Shown here one piece after another: positions 30,098-34,030 of a stretch of DNA of 34,030 nt (positions within the stretch are counted from its first letter, which is position 1; each line of letters opens with the position of its first letter). The notes beneath the pieces were generated by a model. The model saw only the letters and a list, made by a program, of their open reading frames with translations. It was not told where the DNA came from and searched no databases. Source of the stretch: Brevundimonas sp. UBA2388. Its GTDB lineage: Bacteria > Pseudomonadota > Alphaproteobacteria > Caulobacterales > Caulobacteraceae. A program made the translations under genes and the position numbers. The DNA is taken from positions 4,735-38,764 of the forward strand of contig DDSO01000026.1 of NCBI GenBank assembly GCA_002343425.1, in the 5' to 3' direction.

Positions 30098-31471
30098 ATG
30101 CCCCCTCATCTCGTCGCGGAGACACCCGCCTCACCCGCCGGCCGGCGCATCGCCGTGGTCGGTTCGGGGATATCGGGTTTGTCCTGCGCCTGGCTGCTGT
30201 CGCAGGAGCATGACGTCACCCTGTTCGAGGCCGACGACCGGCTGGGCGGTCATTCCAGCACCGTGGACGCGCCCTCCCCGCATGAGCCCGTGGCGGTCGA
30301 TACCGGCTTCATCGTCTACAACGAGGCCAACTACCCCAACCTGACCGCCCTGTTCGCGCATCTGAATGTGCCGACCAAGCCGGCCATGATGTCCTTCGCC
30401 GTCTCCATCGACGACGGCGCCTTCGAATATTGCAGCCAGGGCCTCGGCGCCCTGTTCGCCCAGAAGCGCAACTACGCCAGTCCCCGGTTCTGGCGCATGA
30501 TCAGCGACCTGCTCCGGTTCCAGAAACAGGCCCCCCGCGATCTCGCAGCGCTCGAGCGGTCCGGGGAGACGCTGGACGCATATCTGACGCGCAGCGGCTA
30601 CGGCGCCCTGTTCCGCGAGGCTCATCTGCTGCCCCAGGCGGCCGCCATCTGGTCCTGCACCATGGGGCAGATGGCTGAGTATCCGGCCGCCTCCTTCGTC
30701 CGTTTCTACATGAACCACAACCTGCTCAAGGTGGACCTGAGGCCGACCTGGCGGACGGTCGACGGAGGCAGCCGATCCTATGTGACGCGGCTGGCCGAGG
30801 CCTTCCGCGGCCGGATCGTGACCAACGCGGGCATAGTCGGCGTGTTGCGTGGACTGGACGGCGCGGCGCTGCGGTTCGACGACGGGCGGCTGGAGAGCTT
30901 CGACGCCGTGGTGCTGGCGACCCATTCCGACCAGGCCCTGAAGCTGCTGGAAGCGCCCTCGGCCGAGGACCGTCGGCTGCTCGGCGCCATCGGCTACCGG
31001 CCCAACCACGTCATCCTGCACCGTGACACAACCCTGATGCCGAAGCGGCGCAAGGCCTGGGCCGCCTGGACCCATATGGGATACTCCGACCGCGCGGGCG
31101 AAGGCGGCGTGACCTACTGGATGAACGAGCTCCAGTCCCTGCCCGGCCCGCCCCTGTTCGTCAGCCTGAACCCGGCCAAGGCCCCGGATCCGGCGCTGGT
31201 GATCGGCGAATGGGACTATGAGCATCCCGTGTTCGACGCCGCCGCCGTCGCGGCGCAGTCGGAACTGTGGTCGCTGCAGGGCCGCCGCAATGTCTGGTTC
31301 GCCGGGGCATGGTTCGGTTCGGGCTTCCATGAGGACGGACTGCAGGCCGGACTGGCCGTCGCCGAACAGCTCGGCGGCGTGCGCCGGCCCTGGTCGGTCG
31401 AGAATGAGAGCGGCCGGATCCATGTCCGTGCGCCTGCCGCCAACCCGGACCGGCTGACCGAGGCGGCGTGA
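30098..31471 (+). CDS. COG2907-type FAD/NAD-binding flavoprotein (amine oxidase-like)
   Basis: A 457-residue flavoprotein. The FAD-binding Rossmann loop is VVGSGISGLSCAW (Gly22, Gly24, Gly27), followed by LFEADDRLGGHSSTV. GFIVYNEANYPNL and the closing WFAGAWFGSGFHEDGLQAG block are typical of COG2907 proteins, relatives of amine oxidases and carotenoid desaturases. In Alphaproteobacteria members of this neighbourhood modify membrane fatty acids and respond to singlet oxygen; a desaturase or oxidase role on acyl chains is inference. GGAG six bases before ATG 30098 supports the start. The stop overlaps the DUF1365 start by four bases (GTGA). Confidence 0.9.
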   Translation: MPPHLVAETPASPAGRRIAVVGSGISGLSCAWLLSQEHDVTLFEADDRLGGHSSTVDAPSPHEPVAVDTGFIVYNEANYPNLTALFAHLNVPTKPAMMSFAVSIDDGAFEYCSQGLGALFAQKRNYASPRFWRMISDLLRFQKQAPRDLAALERSGETLDAYLTRSGYGALFREAHLLPQAAAIWSCTMGQMAEYPAASFVRFYMNHNLLKVDLRPTWRTVDGGSRSYVTRLAEAFRGRIVTNAGIVGVLRGLDGAALRFDDGRLESFDAVVLATHSDQALKLLEAPSAEDRRLLGAIGYRPNHVILHRDTTLMPKRRKAWAAWTHMGYSDRAGEGGVTYWMNELQSLPGPPLFVSLNPAKAPDPALVIGEWDYEHPVFDAAAVAAQSELWSLQGRRNVWFAGAWFGSGFHEDGLQAGLAVAEQLGGVRRPWSVENESGRIHVRAPAANPDRLTEAA

Positions 31472-32262
31472 ACGCGCATCCCGCCATCGCCTGCTCATCA
31501 GCCCTCTATGTCGGCGAGGTCGTCCATCAGCGGTCGCGCACCTTTGACCATCGGCTGCGCTACCGCCTCTGGATGGTGCTGGCCGACCTCGATGAGCTGG
31601 ACGAGGTTCAGAATCGCCTGCGCCTGCTGGGCCGGGGACGCTTCGGCCTGATCAGCCTGCGATCCTCCGATCACGGCGACCGCTCCGGCCGACCCCTGCG
31701 CGCTCAGGTCGAGGCGCATCTGAACGAGGCCGGGATCGACATCGCCGGCGGGCCGATCCGCCTGCTGACCATGCCGCGCATCCTCGGCTACGGCTTCAAC
31801 CCGATCAGCGTCTTCTTCTGCCACACGCCCGACGGAGCACTGGCGGCCCTGCTCTATGAGGTCACCAACACCTTTCACGAGCGTCACAGCTATCTCGTGG
31901 CCGCGCCGGGCGACGAGACGGCTCTGATCCGGCAGACGGTGGACAAGCAGTTCTTCGTCTCGCCCTTCATGGACCGCGACCTGACCTACGACTTCACCGT
32001 CCGCCCGCCCGGAGAGGCCGTGTCCGTCGTCGTGGCGGTGCGACGGGGCGATACGCCGATCCTGACGGCCAGCTTCACAGGCCGGCGCAGGCCCCTGACC
32101 GACAGCCAGCTGCTCCGCGCCTTCCTGACCCACCCCCTGCTGACGTGGAAGGTCACCTGGGGCATCCACTGGGAAGCGGCGAAGATGATGCTCAAGGGCG
32201 CCCGCTATCGCCATCGCGGCGCACCGCCGGCACAGCCGGTGACCGAAGGGTCGGCACGCTAG
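31468..32262 (+). CDS. DUF1365 family protein
   Basis: A 264-residue DUF1365 (COG3496) protein. Typical segments are SALYVGEVVHQRSRTFDHRL at the start, MPRILGYGFNPISVFFCH in the middle and QFFVSPFMDRDLTYDF. The family has no established biochemistry but almost always accompanies COG2907 flavoproteins and CFA-like methyltransferases. The start is GTG 31468, overlapping the flavoprotein stop as GTGA, so the two are translated together. It probably assists modification of membrane lipids at the cytoplasmic face. Confidence 0.92.
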   Translation: MNAHPAIACSSALYVGEVVHQRSRTFDHRLRYRLWMVLADLDELDEVQNRLRLLGRGRFGLISLRSSDHGDRSGRPLRAQVEAHLNEAGIDIAGGPIRLLTMPRILGYGFNPISVFFCHTPDGALAALLYEVTNTFHERHSYLVAAPGDETALIRQTVDKQFFVSPFMDRDLTYDFTVRPPGEAVSVVVAVRRGDTPILTASFTGRRRPLTDSQLLRAFLTHPLLTWKVTWGIHWEAAKMMLKGARYRHRGAPPAQPVTEGSAR

Positions 32263-32264
32263 TC

Positions 32265-32293
32265 TTGTTTCCAGATTGGGAACGCACTATGTT
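32265..32293 (+). promoter_or_regulatory. higBA promoter with palindrome in the spacer
   Basis: TTGTTT (32265-32270) and TATGTT (32288-32293) are 17 bases apart. The predicted start of transcription is at about 32300, the first base of the higB GTG codon, so the message is probably leaderless. GTTTCC (32267-32272) and GGGAAC (32278-32283) form an imperfect inverted repeat inside the promoter, a likely operator for HigA. Confidence 0.55.
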
Positions 32294-32299
32294 GGCTGT

Positions 32300-32611
32300 G
32301 TGCGCATCATCGCCAAATCGACGCTGGTGAAATTCTGGTCGGGTTTGCCGAAAGGCAAGCTCGCCGACGCCGCCCGCGTTGCCTTGACGGAATGGCACAC
32401 CACCGTGTCCGACGCCGACTGGAAGAACTTCAGCGAGGTGAAGGCCACATTCAACAGCGCCGACTATGTCGCGGACGGCAAGATCGTCTTCGATGTGGGT
32501 GGCAACAAATATCGCGTCGTCGGTCTGATCGGCTTCAGGACGAGGCGGGTGTTCATTCTCTTCGTCGGCACGCACGCCGACTACGACCGGATCGACGTGG
32601 CGAAACTCTAG
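32300..32611 (+). CDS. higB: HigB-type toxin (mRNA interferase)
   Basis: A 103-residue toxin of the HigB_toxin family, which cuts mRNA at the ribosome. The whole chain matches the family plan: VRIIAKSTLVKFW, DADWKNFSEVKATFNSADYV, KIVFDVGGNKYRVV and the C-terminal FVGTHADYDRID. The start is GTG 32300, where the family normally begins; a TTG at 32276 would add eight residues lying over the promoter. No Shine-Dalgarno site precedes the GTG, but the promoter spacing predicts a leaderless message. The antitoxin gene follows after nine bases, the reverse order (toxin first) typical of higBA. Confidence 0.93.
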   Translation: MRIIAKSTLVKFWSGLPKGKLADAARVALTEWHTTVSDADWKNFSEVKATFNSADYVADGKIVFDVGGNKYRVVGLIGFRTRRVFILFVGTHADYDRIDVAKL

Positions 32612-32620
32612 GAGGCGATG

Positions 32621-32998
32621 ATGGATTTCAGCACCCTGCGGACCCTGCGTGACGAAGCCGAATACGAGGCAGCTCTGGTCGCTGTCCGTCCCTATTTCGA
32701 CGACGAGCCCGCGGCCGATACACCCGAAGCCGCCAATTTTGACGCTCTGACCTTGCTGATTGAGGACTACGAAGCGCGCTTCTATCCAATAAGTCGTGCG
32801 GACCCCGTCTCGGTGGTCAAGTCAGTGATGGCGGCCAACAACTACACCCGCGCAGACCTGATCGAGGTCGTGGGTTCCAAGGCGCGCGCTTCCGACCTGC
32901 TGAACGGCCGTCGCGAGATCAACCTCGACCAGATCCGCAAGCTCAACCGCGCCTGGCACATTCCGGCCGCCGCCCTGATTGACGGTCTCGCCGCCTGA
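32621..32998 (+). CDS. higA: HigA-type antitoxin with HTH domain
   Basis: A 125-residue antitoxin of the COG5499 type. Residues about 1-60 hold an acidic region ending LTLLIEDYEARFYPI. The helix-turn-helix follows at about 65-115 (KSVMAANNYTRADLIEVVG, RASDLLNGRREINLDQIRKL). It neutralises HigB and should repress its own promoter through the palindrome upstream of higB. AGGAGG at 32610-32615 overlaps the higB stop and is five bases from ATG 32621, better spaced than ATG 32618 (two bases). A factor-independent terminator follows directly. Confidence 0.93.
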   Translation: MDFSTLRTLRDEAEYEAALVAVRPYFDDEPAADTPEAANFDALTLLIEDYEARFYPISRADPVSVVKSVMAANNYTRADLIEVVGSKARASDLLNGRREINLDQIRKLNRAWHIPAAALIDGLAA

Positions 32999-33010
32999 CC
33001 GGGCTATGTG

Positions 33011-33033
33011 AACGCCTCGGAAGGTGTTTTTTT
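33011..33033 (+). terminator. Rho-independent terminator after higA
   Basis: AACGCCT and AGGTGTT (33011-33017 and 33022-33028) form a 7-bp stem with one G-U pair and a 4-base loop, followed by a run of T to 33033. It lies 12 bases after the higA stop and separates the toxin-antitoxin module from the CoA-transferase genes. Confidence 0.75.
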
Positions 33034-33120
33034 CCGCCCGGCTTGCCCGTCCCGCGTCCCCACGGTACGGACGGACGAGCGCCGCCAATATTCATCAGGT
33101 GGTGAAAATATGAGGAAGCG

Positions 33121-33825
33121 ATGCGGAAGATCTTCCCCGACGCGGCGTCCGCCCTGGAGGGCCTGACCTTCGACGGCATGACCGTCATGTCCGGCGGCTT
33201 CGGCCTGTGCGGCATCCCCGAGCATCTGATCGCCGCCCTGCGCGACAGCGGAACCAAGGGCCTGACCGTCATCTCCAACAACGCCGGCGTGGACGGCTTC
33301 GGCCTCGGCCAGCTGCTGGAGACCCGCCAGATCGCCAAAATGATCTCGTCCTACGTCGGCGAGAACAAGGAGTTCGAGCGCCAGTATCTGGCCGGCGAGC
33401 TGCAGCTGGAGTTCAACCCCCAGGGCACCCTGGCCGAGCGCATCCGCGCCGGCGGCGCGGGCATCCCGGCCTTCTTCACCGCCACCGGCGTCGGCACCCT
33501 GGTCGCCGAGGGCAAGGAAGTCCGCAACTTCAACGGCCGCGACTACGTCATGGAGACCGGCCTCGTCGCCGACCTTTCGATCGTCAAGGCCTGGAAGGCC
33601 GACGGCCGCGGCAATCTCCAGTTCCGCAAGACCGCCCGCAACTTCAATCCGATGATGGCCACGGCCGGCAAGGTCACCGTCGTCGAGGTCGAGCATATCG
33701 TCCCGACCGGCTCGATGGACCCCGACCAGATTCACACGCCCGGCATCTATGTCGACCGCATCGTCCTGACCGAGCCCGAGAAGCGCATCGAGCAACGCAC
33801 CGTCCGTGCCCGGGAGACCGCATAA
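33121..33825 (+). CDS. scoA: 3-oxoacid CoA-transferase subunit A
   Basis: A 234-residue alpha subunit of succinyl-CoA:3-oxoacid CoA-transferase, which activates acetoacetate using succinyl-CoA. Recognisable features are the CoA-binding [14 protein letters not shown] (about 24-37), [15 protein letters not shown] and the [16 protein letters not shown] segment. Length is normal for a separate A subunit. GAGGA lies four bases before ATG 33121. An AT-rich stretch at 33087-33112 in front may hold the promoter. The stop overlaps the start of the B subunit by one base (TAATG). Confidence 0.94.
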   Translation: MRKIFPDAASALEGLTFDGMTVMSGGFGLCGIPEHLIAALRDSGTKGLTVISNNAGVDGFGLGQLLETRQIAKMISSYVGENKEFERQYLAGELQLEFNPQGTLAERIRAGGAGIPAFFTATGVGTLVAEGKEVRNFNGRDYVMETGLVADLSIVKAWKADGRGNLQFRKTARNFNPMMATAGKVTVVEVEHIVPTGSMDPDQIHTPGIYVDRIVLTEPEKRIEQRTVRARETA

Positions 33826-34030
33826 TGGCCCGCACCCGCGAACAACTCGCCGCCCGCGCCGCCCACGAGCTGCAGGACGGGTTCTATGTGAACCTCGGCA
33901 TCGGCATCCCGACCCTTGTGGCCAACTACATTCCGCACGGGATGGAGGTCACCCTCCAGTCCGAGAACGGCATGCTGGGCATGGGCCCCTTCCCCTATGA
34001 GGACGAGGTCGACGCCGACCTGATCAACGC
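33825..34030 (+). CDS. scoB: 3-oxoacid CoA-transferase subunit B (3' end beyond window)
   Basis: The first 68 codons of the beta subunit of succinyl-CoA:3-oxoacid CoA-transferase. The start [19 protein letters not shown] is followed by [15 protein letters not shown] and the active-site segment [14 protein letters not shown], in which Glu47 forms the thioester with CoA. ATG 33825 shares its A with the stop of scoA, so the two subunits are translationally coupled and made in equal amounts. The remainder lies past the window. Confidence 0.93.
   Translation, partial: MARTREQLAARAAHELQDGFYVNLGIGIPTLVANYIPHGMEVTLQSENGMLGMGPFPYEDEVDADLIN

Noticed and set aside
32276..32299. N-terminal extension of HigB from TTG 32276
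   Set aside because: The extra codons overlie the promoter spacer and -10 element, and the family normally begins at the V/M-R-I-I-A segment coded from 32300.
33087..33112. AT-rich near-palindrome (ATATTCATCA ... TGGTGAAAATAT) before scoA
   Set aside because: The arms match only with mismatches and a shift; too imperfect to call an operator without comparison to relatives.

Overview
The window is a high-GC stretch of chromosome from an alphaproteobacterium. Very strong third-position G/C bias, short gaps, coupled operons, many secreted S9/PD40 peptidase-type proteins, an Anbu operon and a COG2907/DUF1365 lipid cluster all fit Caulobacterales, most likely Brevundimonas or a close relative. 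That placement is inference from gene content and style; no rRNA is present.

Layout. 1-2831 (minus): an exported dipeptidyl-peptidase-IV-like enzyme followed by an overlapping, edge-truncated lipoprotein amidase. 3266-4397 (plus): ferredoxin-NADP reductase and a coupled chorismate mutase. 4394-6198 (minus): an APC amino-acid permease coupled to a free-standing HPt phosphotransfer protein. 6401-6476: tRNA-Lys(CTT). 6638-13661: a surface locus made of a 1591-residue FG-GAP/cadherin-like/RTX protein (plus) facing a FecR-domain secreted protein and a TPR plus beta-barrel outer-membrane protein (minus), the last broken by one in-frame TAG. 13829-17179 (plus): a giant exported PD40-propeller/amidohydrolase fusion, ending at a bidirectional terminator. 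17231-21245 (minus): a complete Anbu operon (circularly permuted ATP-grasp, alpha-E, transglutaminase-like, Anbu proteasome-like). 21341-24253 (minus): a small lipoprotein and a glutamyl-endopeptidase-like S9 enzyme. 24318-28438 (minus): a four-gene acyl-transfer cluster (DUF459 SGNH, second SGNH, MBOAT acyltransferase, small membrane protein). 28524-32262: two divergent gene pairs for lipid modification (CFA-like methyltransferase and DUF2177; COG2907 flavoprotein and DUF1365). 32300-32998: a HigBA toxin-antitoxin module with its own promoter and terminator. 33121-34030: 3-oxoacid CoA-transferase subunits A and B, the latter cut by the window edge.

The points I consider most worth following are: (i) the FecR / TPR-barrel / FG-GAP-RTX locus, in which a seven-blade propeller appears inserted into a VCBS-like domain, and the putative outer-membrane partner carries a premature stop; (ii) two overlapping, oppositely directed ECF-type promoter-like sequences between the lipid-modification genes; (iii) two 8-bp inverted repeats ahead of the Anbu operon, one abutting the ribosome-binding site; and (iv) a probable leaderless, autoregulated higBA promoter. 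No CRISPR array, insertion sequence, integrase or phage gene was seen. All family assignments come from reading motifs by eye; none was checked by a database search.
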